Positions 26,385 through 34,033 are shown, counted from the stretch's first letter. The stretch is 42,711 bases of DNA from an uncultured Lachnospiraceae bacterium (GCA_947167155.1 CAMVHB010000014.1:1-42711); one strand, 5' to 3'. The notes: a model not told the origin generated them from the sequence alone. Made by a program: numbers and translations.

Positions 26385-27407
26385 TCAAAACTGGGAAAGA
26401 AATCTCGTATCGTTCTCATACAAAAGCCGCATATCATCAATCTCGTATTTGAGAAGTGCTATCCTCTCAAGACCGAGACCGAAAGCAAACCCCGAATACT
26501 CATCGGGATCGACTCCGCTCATTGAAAGGACCTTCGGATGCATCATCCCGCAGCCAAGGATCTCGATCCAGCCCTCGCCCTTACAGAAGCGACAGCCCTT
26601 TCCGCCGCACTTGAAGCAGCTTACATCCATCTCTGCGGAGGGTTCCGTGAAAGGGAAATGATGGGGTCTGAATTTGACTCGTGTTTCCTCGCCGAAGAGC
26701 TTCTTCGCAAAACCTTCAAGGGTCCCTTTAAGGTCTGAGAACCTGATTCCCTTGTCTATCACCATTCCCTCGACCTGATGGAATACCGGAGAATGAGTAG
26801 CATCCACCTCATCGGCCCTGAAGACACGACCGGGCGCTATCATTCTGATAGGAGGCTTCCTTTTCTCCATCTGACGTACCTGAACTCCCGAGGTCTGGGT
26901 ACGGAGCAGTATTTCTTTGTTTATGTAAAAGGTGTCCTGTTCATCCTTTGCAGGGTGCCCTTCCGGTATGTTCAATGCCTCGAAATTGTAATAATCAAGT
27001 TCAATATCCGGCCCGTCAACCACCTCATAACCCATTCCCGTAAAGATCTTCCTGATCTCGGAAAGCGCGAGTGTATTCGGATGCGGATGCCCCTTCCTGA
27101 GCCGTTTCGCGGGAAGCGTAATATCAAGCTTCTCCCTTGAAAGCCTCCTTGAAAGCTCAAGCGCTTCAAGCGCTTTCTTCTTCTCGGCAAGAGCGTCCTC
27201 AACAGCTTTTCTCGCGTCATTCACGAGAGCGCCAACCTTCGGCCTTTCATCCTCCGGGACATCCTTCATCCCCTTCAGTATCGAAGTAAGCTCGCCCTTT
27301 TTCCCAAGCACGGCAACCCGTATGTCGTTCAGTACACTGGAATCGACCGAAGAAAATATCTTTTCCCTGGCCTTGCTTACAATTTTTGACAGATCATCCT
27401 TTATCAT
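26385..27407 (-). CDS. pheS: Phenylalanyl-tRNA synthetase alpha subunit
   Basis: 340 residues. An N-terminal coiled-coil arm (1-90) is followed by the class II catalytic core: GHPHPNTL, FYINKEILLRTQTS, VFRADEVDATHSPVFHQ (motif 2), the Cys-rich CFKCGGKGCRFC segment and motif 3 GLGLERIALLKYEIDD. ATG 27407 has AAAGGA 7 bases upstream. The ribosome site lies only about a dozen bases beyond the predicted 3' end of the 6S RNA, and I find no separate promoter between them, so pheST may be transcribed from the 6S promoter. Confidence 0.98.
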   Translation of the reverse strand: MIKDDLSKIVSKAREKIFSSVDSSVLNDIRVAVLGKKGELTSILKGMKDVPEDERPKVGALVNDARKAVEDALAEKKKALEALELSRRLSREKLDITLPAKRLRKGHPHPNTLALSEIRKIFTGMGYEVVDGPDIELDYYNFEALNIPEGHPAKDEQDTFYINKEILLRTQTSGVQVRQMEKRKPPIRMIAPGRVFRADEVDATHSPVFHQVEGMVIDKGIRFSDLKGTLEGFAKKLFGEETRVKFRPHHFPFTEPSAEMDVSCFKCGGKGCRFCKGEGWIEILGCGMMHPKVLSMSGVDPDEYSGFAFGLGLERIALLKYEIDDMRLLYENDTRFLSQF

Positions 27408-27429
27408 TTGTTTTTCCTTTCAGACATAA

Positions 27430-27628
27430 AGATAACCCGAAATGCCGGACCCGCTTTTTTGACTCCCTAGCGCAAAGCCAGGTGGGCAACCGCAGTTTCC
27501 TTTTTGCCTTCCTCCGACGTCCGCGCATTTGCGCGGAGTAAGGCCTGACAGCCGGGAAACGATATGGGAAGCCCTGTTTAAGAAATTGTAGGTTCAAAAA
27601 CAGCAGGCTGTATCGCACATTTCAGGCA
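27430..27628 (-). ncRNA. ssrS: 6S RNA
   Basis: About 198 bases, expressed leftward. 6S RNA imitates an open promoter and binds RNA polymerase holoenzyme. The ends pair: CCTGAAATG (27626-27618) with CATTTCGGG (27444-27436). Further in, CCTGCT and TTTTTGA of the 5' side match TCAAAAA and AGCGGG of the 3' side. Then comes an unpaired central bubble with AATTTCTTAAACAGGGCTT on the 5' side, then GTTTCC/GGAAAC, GCCTT/AAGGC and a terminal GC-rich stem. The architecture and the TTAAACAGGGC segment are what I recall of clostridial 6S RNAs. A strong promoter lies directly upstream. Ends are approximate. This RNA explains most of the gap between pheS and the citrate synthase gene. Confidence 0.82.
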
Positions 27629-27634
27629 ACACCT

Positions 27635-27663
27635 ATTATACCCAAAGGAGGCCGCATTGAAAA
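27635..27663 (-). promoter_or_regulatory. Promoter of 6S RNA (and probably pheST-queA-lgt)
   Basis: Perfect -10 TATAAT (27640-27635) with a -35 TTTTCA (27663-27658) at 17 bp, predicting a start near 27628. The -35 overlaps the -35 of the divergent citrate synthase promoter. Confidence 0.75.
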
Positions 27664-27685
27664 GAAAAAAGTATAATGCTAAAAT
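27657..27685 (+). promoter_or_regulatory. Promoter of the citrate synthase gene
   Basis: TTGAAA (27657-27662), 17 bp, TAAAAT (27680-27685): each box is one base off consensus. The start would be near 27692, leaving a leader of about 50 bases. Back-to-back and overlapping in its -35 with the 6S promoter. Confidence 0.75.
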
Positions 27686-27742
27686 ATAGCCTGATTTGTG
27701 GCATCGGAAGCTTATTACTTAAAGAAAGGGGCGTAAAACACA

Positions 27743-29113
27743 ATGCCGAATTCAAACAAGAAGATAAACGCTGAACTTATCGATCTTTCAGGAAAAACCA
27801 TCGAAGCGAGTTATATAGATCCGAATCTCTACAAGGAATATGATGTAAAAAGGGGTCTTCGCGACATAAACGGAGAAGGCGTCCTTGTAGGGATCACAAA
27901 TATTTCAGAGGTCAATTCCCGTCGTCTGATCGACGGAAAAATGGTACCGATCGACGGAGAACTTTTCTACAGAGGCTACAATATCAAGGACATCATCAAA
28001 AACCAGCCCTTTGATTTCCATTTCGGTTTCGAGGACTGTGCTTATCTTCTGCTCTTCGGGAGCCTTCCTTCAAAGAAGCAGCTTGATGAATTCTGCGATA
28101 TACTCGCAGGCTACAGGACTCTCCCCAAAAACTTCGTGAGAGACGTGATCCTGAAAAAACCTTCAAGGGATATGATGAACTCTCTTTCAAGATCCGTCCT
28201 TTCACTTTATTCCTATGATGACAATCCGGATGATACCAGTGAGGTCAACTGCCTTCGGCAGTGTCTCTCTCTTATAGCTATGTTTCCTCTTCTCTCGGTA
28301 TACGGCTACAACTCCTACCGCTATTACTGGAAGGGCGAGAGTCTGATCATTCATCCTCCGAAGAAGAACTATTCCACCGCGGAGAATATCCTGCACTGCT
28401 TAAGGGATGATTCATCCTTTACACCACTTGAAGCGAAGCTTCTTGATGTGGCCCTCATCCTTCATATGGAGCATGGCGGAGGAAACAATTCCACCTTTAC
28501 GACCCACCTCGTATCCTCATCCGGAAGCGACACATATTCGGTCATCGCGGCAGCGCTCGGTTCACTTAAGGGTCCCCGTCACGGCGGTGCGAATATCAAG
28601 GTAATGAATATGATGGCCGACATAAGAAAGCATGTCACTGATTACACTGACGAAGAGGAAGTCGGCAATTATCTCAGGAGGTTGCTCCACAAGGAGGCCT
28701 TCGACAATGCAGGTCTGATTTATGGTATAGGTCACGCAGTCTATTCTCTCTCCGATCCGAGAGCCATCACCTTCAAGGGCTTCGTTGAAGAGATGGTACA
28801 TGCCAAGGGCTGCGAGAAGGAATACAGTCTTTATCAGACAGTTGAAAAGATCGCCCCGAAGATCATCAGCGAGGAACGAAAGGTATATAAGGGCGTATGT
28901 CCGAACATCGATTTTTATTCAGGCTTCGTTTATCACATGCTGGGGCTTCCGGTTGAGCTCTTCACCCCCATCTTTGCGATAGCGCGTATCGCAGGCTGGG
29001 CAGCGCATCGTATGGAGGAAGTCTGCCACCACGACAAGATCATGCGCCCCGCCTATATGACAGTCGCTCCTCATCGTGAATATATCCCCCTTTCTCTCAG
29101 GAAGGAGCAATGA
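27743..29113 (+). CDS. Citrate (or 2-methylcitrate) synthase
   Basis: 456 residues, the long clostridial form of citrate synthase with an N-terminal extension of about 70 residues. It condenses acetyl-CoA with oxaloacetate. Active-site segments are present: EHGGGNNSTFTTH (first His), GPRHGGANIKVM, IGHAVYSLSDPRA (second His) and DFYSGFVYHMLG (catalytic Asp). The C-terminus RIAGWAAHRMEE is typical. ATG 27743 follows AAAGGGG at 11 bases. In an anaerobe this most likely feeds 2-oxoglutarate and glutamate synthesis. It stands alone, with its own promoter. The distinction from methylcitrate synthase cannot be made by eye. Confidence 0.94.
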   Translation: MPNSNKKINAELIDLSGKTIEASYIDPNLYKEYDVKRGLRDINGEGVLVGITNISEVNSRRLIDGKMVPIDGELFYRGYNIKDIIKNQPFDFHFGFEDCAYLLLFGSLPSKKQLDEFCDILAGYRTLPKNFVRDVILKKPSRDMMNSLSRSVLSLYSYDDNPDDTSEVNCLRQCLSLIAMFPLLSVYGYNSYRYYWKGESLIIHPPKKNYSTAENILHCLRDDSSFTPLEAKLLDVALILHMEHGGGNNSTFTTHLVSSSGSDTYSVIAAALGSLKGPRHGGANIKVMNMMADIRKHVTDYTDEEEVGNYLRRLLHKEAFDNAGLIYGIGHAVYSLSDPRAITFKGFVEEMVHAKGCEKEYSLYQTVEKIAPKIISEERKVYKGVCPNIDFYSGFVYHMLGLPVELFTPIFAIARIAGWAAHRMEEVCHHDKIMRPAYMTVAPHREYIPLSLRKEQ

Positions 29114-29128
29114 GCAAAAAACCTTTGA

Positions 29129-29157
29129 TTGATAATTTTTCACCTATATTGTAGAAT
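29129..29157 (+). promoter_or_regulatory. Promoter of the CheY-like/CheX-like pair
   Basis: TTGATA (29129-29134), 17 bp, TAGAAT (29152-29157), each one base off consensus, 45 bp before the response regulator start. It shows that the pair is expressed apart from the citrate synthase gene. Confidence 0.72.
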
Positions 29158-29202
29158 GAATAGGCGTTTAAGAAATACACTCTTTTGTAGGAGATGAAGA
29201 CA

Positions 29203-29580
29203 ATGGATCTGAACGGAAAAAAGGTTCTGGTTGGCGATGATTCCATCCTTGCCAGAAAACAGCTGATCGATACGGTCAAGGGGTATGGCGAGGGAGCCAC
29301 CTTCATTGAGGCAAAGAACGGTCAGGAGGCGGTAGAGCTTTATAAGGAAAACTCTCCGGATATCTGTTTCCTCGACATAGTAATGCCTGTGATGGATGGT
29401 GTGGCTGCTGTAAAGGATATCATCGAATTTGACAAGCAGGCGCTCATCATCATCGTTTCCTCAGTCGGAACCCAGTCAATGCTGAAGGCGGCCATAGATG
29501 CCGGAGCGAAGGACTTTATACAGAAACCTATCGAAAAGGAACAGATAGAGCATGTGCTTGAAGCACATCTGGAGGGATAA
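29203..29580 (+). CDS. Single-domain CheY-like response regulator
   Basis: 125 residues, receiver domain only, without output domain. Acidic pair Asp12-Asp13 (VGDDS), phospho-acceptor Asp58 in FLDIVMPVMDG, the Ser of IIIVSSVG near 86 and Lys108 of FIQKPI complete the active site. Such proteins pass a phosphate signal to a partner such as a motor, a kinase or a phosphatase. I start at ATG 29203, 9 bases after TAGGAG; an ATG at 29194 directly abuts that site and is unlikely. It is followed 6 bp later by a CheX-like protein, which suggests a receiver-phosphatase pair. No histidine kinase gene is nearby. Confidence 0.9.
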   Translation: MDLNGKKVLVGDDSILARKQLIDTVKGYGEGATFIEAKNGQEAVELYKENSPDICFLDIVMPVMDGVAAVKDIIEFDKQALIIIVSSVGTQSMLKAAIDAGAKDFIQKPIEKEQIEHVLEAHLEG

Positions 29581-29586
29581 CCTTAA

Positions 29587-30468
29587 ATGTATGCACAGTT
29601 TTTCGGGAGCTTTCTCCTGAGCAAAAACGCTGTTACACCGGAACAACTCACAGCCGCCATCACAAAGATGTCGGATACTCATATCAAACTCGGTACCCTG
29701 GCTATGCACAAGGGGTATATGACTGCTTCGGAGGTTGACGAGGTCTGTTTTCTACAGACAAGGGAGGACAAGCGCTTCGGAGAGATCGCTCTCGAAAGAA
29801 ATTATCTTTTCGAGGATCAGCTCGATGACCTTCTGAAATCGCAGAATCCCGATTTCCTCCTCCTTGGTCAGTGCCTTGTGGATATGGGGGCTCTTTCAAA
29901 CAAGCAGCTTGAGAGCCTTATGGTCGATTATCAGGAAGAGAATGAGATCGAGGATGTTTCGGCGAAATCCGAAAATGCTGAAAAGACACAGAAGCTCATA
30001 GAACATTACTTCGTGATAGCGGAGAAACCCATTACCGATCATGCTCTCATGTATATGCAGCTCATATTCAACAATCTGGTCCGCTTCATAGGAGAGGACT
30101 TCACACCGCTCTCTCCTATCCCGTGTACTGAATACACTACAAATTACTGCACGACACAGATCGTAACGGGTCAGATCAAGTGCACCTCTATGATCGACAT
30201 GCAACCTGAGGTCGCAGTTGCCTTCGCTTCGCGTTATGCAAAGATGGACTTCACCGAATTTGACGAATATGTGAAAGCCTCCCTTGAGGATTTCCTGAAC
30301 CTCCACAACGGGATCTTCCTTGTGAATATGTCAAACAATCTATCCATGGAGCTTACTCTTGAACCGCCGTACCACGAGGAAAACCCGACCCTCAAGCTTA
30401 CCGAAGACAGCTTCGTGATCCCGGTGATCTATCCCTTCGGCACGATATATCTGCTTCTAACTATCTGA
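29587..30468 (+). CDS. CheX-like protein with N-terminal MshEN-like repeats
   Basis: 293 residues. Residues 1-115 contain two or three copies of a helical motif (GSFLLSKNAVTPEQL, LGTLAMHKGYMTASEV, FGEIALERNYLFEDQ, LGQCLVDMGALSNKQ) resembling the N-terminal domain of GspE/MshE proteins, a fold that in MshE binds cyclic di-GMP. After an acidic linker, residues 145-293 resemble CheX/CheC phosphatases: the helix EDFLNLHNG may correspond to the ExxN active motif, with Asp in place of Glu. The start 6 bp after the receiver gene and shared promoter imply joint function. Role as a phosphatase or scaffold for that receiver is inference; the repeats are seen directly. No membrane segment. Confidence 0.7.
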   Translation: MYAQFFGSFLLSKNAVTPEQLTAAITKMSDTHIKLGTLAMHKGYMTASEVDEVCFLQTREDKRFGEIALERNYLFEDQLDDLLKSQNPDFLLLGQCLVDMGALSNKQLESLMVDYQEENEIEDVSAKSENAEKTQKLIEHYFVIAEKPITDHALMYMQLIFNNLVRFIGEDFTPLSPIPCTEYTTNYCTTQIVTGQIKCTSMIDMQPEVAVAFASRYAKMDFTEFDEYVKASLEDFLNLHNGIFLVNMSNNLSMELTLEPPYHEENPTLKLTEDSFVIPVIYPFGTIYLLLTI

Positions 30469-30470
30469 TG

Positions 30471-30506
30471 AAAAAAAGACCATCCAACCTTTGGATGGTC
30501 TTTTTT
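30471..30506. terminator. Bidirectional terminator
   Basis: Perfect 10-bp stem GACCATCCAA (30478-30487) / TTGGATGGTC (30491-30500) with loop CCT, preceded by seven A and followed by six T, so it works in both directions. It ends the CheX-like gene on the plus strand and thrC, whose stop is 2 bp away, on the minus strand. Confidence 0.93.
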
Positions 30507-30507
30507 A

Positions 30508-31995
30508 TTATACGTTTAAGAATTCTGCCACAGCTTTTTCCATTTCATCTGTATCAACTACATCAGTATGTCTTACCGGAGCTGTCCTTATCTCTTCAAT
30601 TGCCGGCGGGATACTGACCTTGCTTATTTTTGAAAGATCTTCTGTAAGTTCGATATCCGTCTTCTTTGGATCATCCTTTGAAAGCGCCTTCATCACATTC
30701 CTCGTAAACTTGAAGGGACTTGCGGTTGATGCGATGACAGTTACGGTTCTGTCGCCCGTTTCACTTACATACTTGTCATACACCGCTGCTGCGACCGCGG
30801 TATGCGGATCTATCACATAGGAGTCCGAATCATAGACCTTTCTGATCGTTTCAGCTGTTTCCTTCTCATCAGCATAATTTCCGTAAAAGCAATCAAGTCC
30901 CTCCTTCATTTCAGAAGTGATCTCATAGCTTCCCTTTTCCGAAAGCTCCTTCATAAGGCCTGAAAGCCTGATCGGATCATTACCCGCTATCATATAAATA
31001 AGTCGTTCAAGATTCGATGAGATGAGGATATCCATAGAGGGCGAGCTTGTAAGATGAAACTCCCTGTTCCTGTCATATATTCCTGATTTAAAGAAATCAA
31101 AGAGCACCCTGTTTTCGTTTGAAGCACAGATAAGCTTCTTCACCGGAAGTCCCAGTCTTTTTGCGTAGTACGCCGCCAGTATATTCCCGAAGTTTCCGGT
31201 TGGAACCGTGATATTGATCTCTTCTCCGCACTTTATCACCCCATCCTTCACCAGAGATGAATATGCGTAAACATAATATGTAACCTGCGGAACAAGCCGC
31301 CCGATATTTATGGAATTTGCGGAGGAAAACCTCTTTCCCGCTGAAAGAAGCCTTTCATTAAAGCTTCTGTCATTGAAAATGTTCTTCACTCCGGTCTGGG
31401 CCTCGTCAAAATTCCCCCTTATGCCGATAACCTTCGTGTTTTCTCCGCTCTGGGTAACCATCTGCTTTTCCTGTATCGGACTCACACCGCCCTTCGGATA
31501 AAAGACTATTATCTTTGTGCCGGGGACGGAGTCAAAGCCGGCGAGGGCAGCCTTTCCGGTGTCGCCGCTCGTTGCGGTTAGGATCACTATCTCGTCTTTG
31601 ACATCATTTTTCTTCGCAGCCGTCATCATAAGGTGCGGAAGAATGGAGAGAGCCATATCCTTGAAAGCAATGGTCTTCCCATGAAAGAGTTCAAGGAAGT
31701 AAGCTCCTGCTGCTTTTTTAAGCGGGGCGATCAAGGGAGTATCAAACTTCCCGTCATAGGCCCTTTCAATGCAGCCGCGAAGTTCCTCTTCAGAAAAATC
31801 CGTAAGGAAGAGCTTCATGACATGAAATGCAGTCTCCCTGTAGTCCATACCGGCAAAATCAGATAGCTTCCTGTCAAAAACCGGAAGGCTCGTCGGGACA
31901 AAAAGTCCACCGTCGTCCGCAATACCTTTAAGTATAGCCTTGGAAGCGCTAAGCCTCTCCTGCCCGTTTCTCGTACTTACATATTCGAGTCCCAT
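30508..31995 (-). CDS. thrC: Threonine synthase
   Basis: 495 residues, PLP enzyme turning O-phosphohomoserine into threonine. The N-terminus YVSTRNGQERLSASKAIL, the PLP lysine in HGKTIAFKDMALS, SGDTGKAALAGF, GNFDEAQTGVK, SINIGRLVPQ and VPTGNFGNILAAYYAK are typical of the long (class I, yeast/E. coli-like) ThrC type. ATG 31995 has AAAGGA 7 bases upstream. It is a single gene with its own promoter, apart from asd (36728-37810) of the same pathway. The C-terminal 30 residues (IPPAIEEIRTAPVRH onward) look like a poorly conserved tail. Confidence 0.97.
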   Translation of the reverse strand: MGLEYVSTRNGQERLSASKAILKGIADDGGLFVPTSLPVFDRKLSDFAGMDYRETAFHVMKLFLTDFSEEELRGCIERAYDGKFDTPLIAPLKKAAGAYFLELFHGKTIAFKDMALSILPHLMMTAAKKNDVKDEIVILTATSGDTGKAALAGFDSVPGTKIIVFYPKGGVSPIQEKQMVTQSGENTKVIGIRGNFDEAQTGVKNIFNDRSFNERLLSAGKRFSSANSINIGRLVPQVTYYVYAYSSLVKDGVIKCGEEINITVPTGNFGNILAAYYAKRLGLPVKKLICASNENRVLFDFFKSGIYDRNREFHLTSSPSMDILISSNLERLIYMIAGNDPIRLSGLMKELSEKGSYEITSEMKEGLDCFYGNYADEKETAETIRKVYDSDSYVIDPHTAVAAAVYDKYVSETGDRTVTVIASTASPFKFTRNVMKALSKDDPKKTDIELTEDLSKISKVSIPPAIEEIRTAPVRHTDVVDTDEMEKAVAEFLNV

Positions 31996-32033
31996 ATTAT
32001 TTCCTTTCAGCTGCTTTAAAAAATAATCGGCTT

Positions 32034-32062
32034 ATTATAAGATAGTAGTCGTGTTTATGCAA
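32034..32062 (-). promoter_or_regulatory. Promoter of thrC
   Basis: TTGCAT (32062-32057), 17 bp, perfect TATAAT (32039-32034); leader about 30 bases. The -10 lies inside the near-palindrome CTTATTATAAG, whose other strand may act for the divergent AP2-like gene. Confidence 0.65.
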
Positions 32063-32081
32063 ATATGAGACGGAGAAAAAA

Positions 32082-32876
32082 ATGAAAACCGGAGTCTATG
32101 CCGCAAAAAAAAAGGACGGTTCACTCTATTTCAGAGCCTCACTCACCTTCAAAAGAAAACATATCAGCCTCGGAAGCTATCTCACGGAAAATGAGGCTGA
32201 AAAGGCTTACAAAGAAGGCACAGCCATACTCTCCTCTCCTTTTGTCACGATCGAGGATTATCTTTCAAAGATACATACTCTCAATCCGGAAAAGGCAGTG
32301 AGCCTCTTGAACCTCCGTGACAACGGCACCTATATCAAAACCCCCATTTACCTTCGGCAAGGTTATTTTTCCTATTTCATAAAGGGAAAAAATGAACTGA
32401 AATTTTCAAATGATGACCTGTTTTATTATTCAATGCACACGATCCTCGTGCACGACGGACACTATTATGTAAATGATTACGGAATGCAGTATGCCATCCT
32501 CGACCGCTTCGGTATCAGACCATATGCAGTAAAGGGAAGGGATTATATTTTCGCAAACGGCGATGAGAGCGATCTTCGATATGAAAACATCATAGTGATA
32601 AACCGCTTCCATGGGGTGAGACGACTCGAGGCAAACGGAGTCACGCGCTATGAAGTAAGGATCAAGATCAACGGGGAGTTTTTGATAGGACGCTTCAGAA
32701 CAGAGGAAAGGGCGGCAATCGCCTACAACAAGGCAGCGGATCTGGCTGTAAGAGGCGGGATCAAAAAAAAGTTTCCGCAGAATTATATCGAAAAGCTTTC
32801 AGCAAAAGAATATGCTGATATCTACACCGATATCAGCATGCCAAAAAAATATCTGGATTATCTCACGGAGAAATGA
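32082..32876 (+). CDS. AP2-like DNA-binding protein with degenerate HNH-like centre
   Basis: 264 residues. Residues 176-237 (FHGVRRLEANG, YEVRIKINGEFLIGRF, TEERAAIAYNKAADL) match the AP2 three-strand-plus-helix DNA-binding pattern known from plant ERF factors and bacterial or phage HNH homing endonucleases. Residues 1-50 (YFRASLTFKRKHISLGSY, TENEAEKAY) look like a second, more divergent copy. Between them, RPYAVKGRDYIFANGDESD and LRYENIIVIN resemble the end of an HNH nuclease unit, but the His-His-Asn set is not evident. Likely a domesticated relative of AP2-HNH proteins, perhaps a regulator; this is inference. Start ATG 32082 has GGAG upstream. It contains runs of nine A (32105-32113) and eight A (near 32763). 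No mobile element flanks it. Confidence 0.75.
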   Translation: MKTGVYAAKKKDGSLYFRASLTFKRKHISLGSYLTENEAEKAYKEGTAILSSPFVTIEDYLSKIHTLNPEKAVSLLNLRDNGTYIKTPIYLRQGYFSYFIKGKNELKFSNDDLFYYSMHTILVHDGHYYVNDYGMQYAILDRFGIRPYAVKGRDYIFANGDESDLRYENIIVINRFHGVRRLEANGVTRYEVRIKINGEFLIGRFRTEERAAIAYNKAADLAVRGGIKKKFPQNYIEKLSAKEYADIYTDISMPKKYLDYLTEK

Positions 32877-32880
32877 ATAC

Positions 32881-33294
32881 TCATTCGTCGTCCTCGTCCT
32901 CATATATACCATGAGCCCTCTGACGCTCCTCACGGTTCAGTATCCTGTCACAGATCTCAATAAGCTCCTTATGCCCCCGCTTTGAGATCTTCTCGATCTT
33001 TTCCCACAGAATGGGAAGCATCTCCCCCTCTTTTGATCTGTAATTTGTAGCCTTGACAACGAGGTCCACCACGGTGATCCCAAGAGCATTGCAGTATCGT
33101 GAGATTGAATCATTTGACGGGATCACATCCTTTTCTTCGTTGAAATGGTCGCTTACCGTGCTCTGAGGAACGCCCGATTCCTTTGACATTCTGTAGTTCG
33201 TCCAATTTCTTTTCCTCATCTCCTCCTTCAGGATGATCTTCAGCACCATTGGATTGATCCCCAGCGACAGCGCTGGATTGGCTTTTTCCGGCAT
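32881..33294 (-). CDS. XRE-family helix-turn-helix regulator
   Basis: 137 residues. The HTH lies near residues 30-85: WTNYRMSKESGVPQSTVSDHF, then SNDSISRYCNALGITVVDLV, a Cro/CI-type fold. The C-terminus is charged and ends in the acidic EDEDDE. The ATG at 33294 was chosen over a TTG at 33309 since GGGAGG lies 7 bases upstream. A perfect 10-bp palindrome GTTGATCAAC (33315-33324) just upstream may be its operator. The gene ends 4 bp from the convergent AP2-like gene, without a terminator between. The target genes are unknown. Confidence 0.85.
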   Translation of the reverse strand: MPEKANPALSLGINPMVLKIILKEEMRKRNWTNYRMSKESGVPQSTVSDHFNEEKDVIPSNDSISRYCNALGITVVDLVVKATNYRSKEGEMLPILWEKIEKISKRGHKELIEICDRILNREERQRAHGIYEDEDDE

Positions 33295-33314
33295 AACAAA
33301 ACCTCCCAAAAACG

Positions 33315-33324
33315 GTTGATCAAC
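33315..33324. promoter_or_regulatory. Palindrome, possible XRE operator
   Basis: GTTGATCAAC is a perfect palindrome 20 bp before the XRE regulator start. On the minus strand it would fall in the spacer of a possible promoter with -35 TTGGCA. Autoregulation by small XRE proteins is common; binding here is inference. Confidence 0.35.
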
Positions 33325-33367
33325 AGCTATGCCAAAAATTTTATGTAATATTCCGGCGCAAAAAAAT

Positions 33368-33397
33368 TCCGACGAACCGTTATTCCGGTCCGTCGGA
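33368..33397 (-). terminator. Terminator after rubrerythrin gene
   Basis: Twelve-base arms TCCGACGAACCG (33368-33379) and CGGTCCGTCGGA (33386-33397) pair with one G-U wobble around a 6-base loop. On the minus strand the hairpin is followed by ATTTTTTTG, a strong intrinsic terminator. Confidence 0.92.
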
Positions 33398-33420
33398 GCA
33401 TCTCACTGAATTCCGATCTT

Positions 33421-33987
33421 TCAATAATTTTCCGCCTTTTTCTGGAAATAACTCTTGGGATGGTTGCATACGGGGCACATCTCGGGAGCCTTCGGACCCA
33501 CTACTATATGCCCGCAGTTTGAGCACTGCCAGATGGCATCTCCGTCAGATGAAAAGACGATACCGTCCTTAACCTTTGAAAGAAGTACCTTGTATCTCTC
33601 CTCATGCTCCTTTTCTATAGCTGCTACCATCTCAAAGAGCCTTGCTATATCATCAAAGCCCTCTTCCCTTGCTGTCTTCGCGAAGCCGGGATACATTTCC
33701 TGCCACTCATAAGCCTCTCCGCCGGCGGCAGCCTCAAGATTCTCTGCCGTAGTCTCTCCTATGATACCGAGAAGCTTCGCCCAGATCTTCGCATGCTCCT
33801 TCTCATTTCCTGCAGTCTCCTCAAAGATGTTCGCTATCTGAACATATCCTTCCTTTTTTGCCTTTGACGCAAAATAAGTGTATTTGTTCCGCGCCTGGGA
33901 CTCACCTGCAAAGGCCGCCTCAAGATTCTTTTTTGTCTGACTGTTGTCAAACTTCGGATCCCCTGCCCTGCTGTCAAGCTTTGCCAT
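33421..33987 (-). CDS. rbr: Rubrerythrin
   Basis: 188 residues. The N-terminal four-helix di-iron domain shows the ligand-bearing segments [38 protein letters not shown] and [13 protein letters not shown] (ExxH motifs). The C-terminal rubredoxin-like knuckle has WQCSNCG and [12 protein letters not shown], holding one iron by four Cys. It reduces hydrogen peroxide in anaerobes. ATG 33987 has AAAGGGG 7 bases upstream; an extended -10 promoter lies at 34034-34042. It is a single gene closed by a strong terminator. I see no obvious PerR box. Confidence 0.97.
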   Translation of the reverse strand: MAKLDSRAGDPKFDNSQTKKNLEAAFAGESQARNKYTYFASKAKKEGYVQIANIFEETAGNEKEHAKIWAKLLGIIGETTAENLEAAAGGEAYEWQEMYPGFAKTAREEGFDDIARLFEMVAAIEKEHEERYKVLLSKVKDGIVFSSDGDAIWQCSNCGHIVVGPKAPEMCPVCNHPKSYFQKKAENY

Positions 33988-34033
33988 AATTACACCCCTT
34001 TCATATCAGTTGATGAAAAACTTATGTCCTTCT

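Noticed and set aside
27408..27640. T-box riboswitch in front of pheST
   Set aside because: The T-box core (GGTACCGCG-type bulge) is absent on either strand, and the pairing of the two ends plus the central bubble fits 6S RNA.
32881..33987. XRE regulator and rubrerythrin as a toxin-antitoxin or phage remnant
   Set aside because: No toxin-like partner, integrase or phage gene is nearby; a strong terminator separates the two genes.
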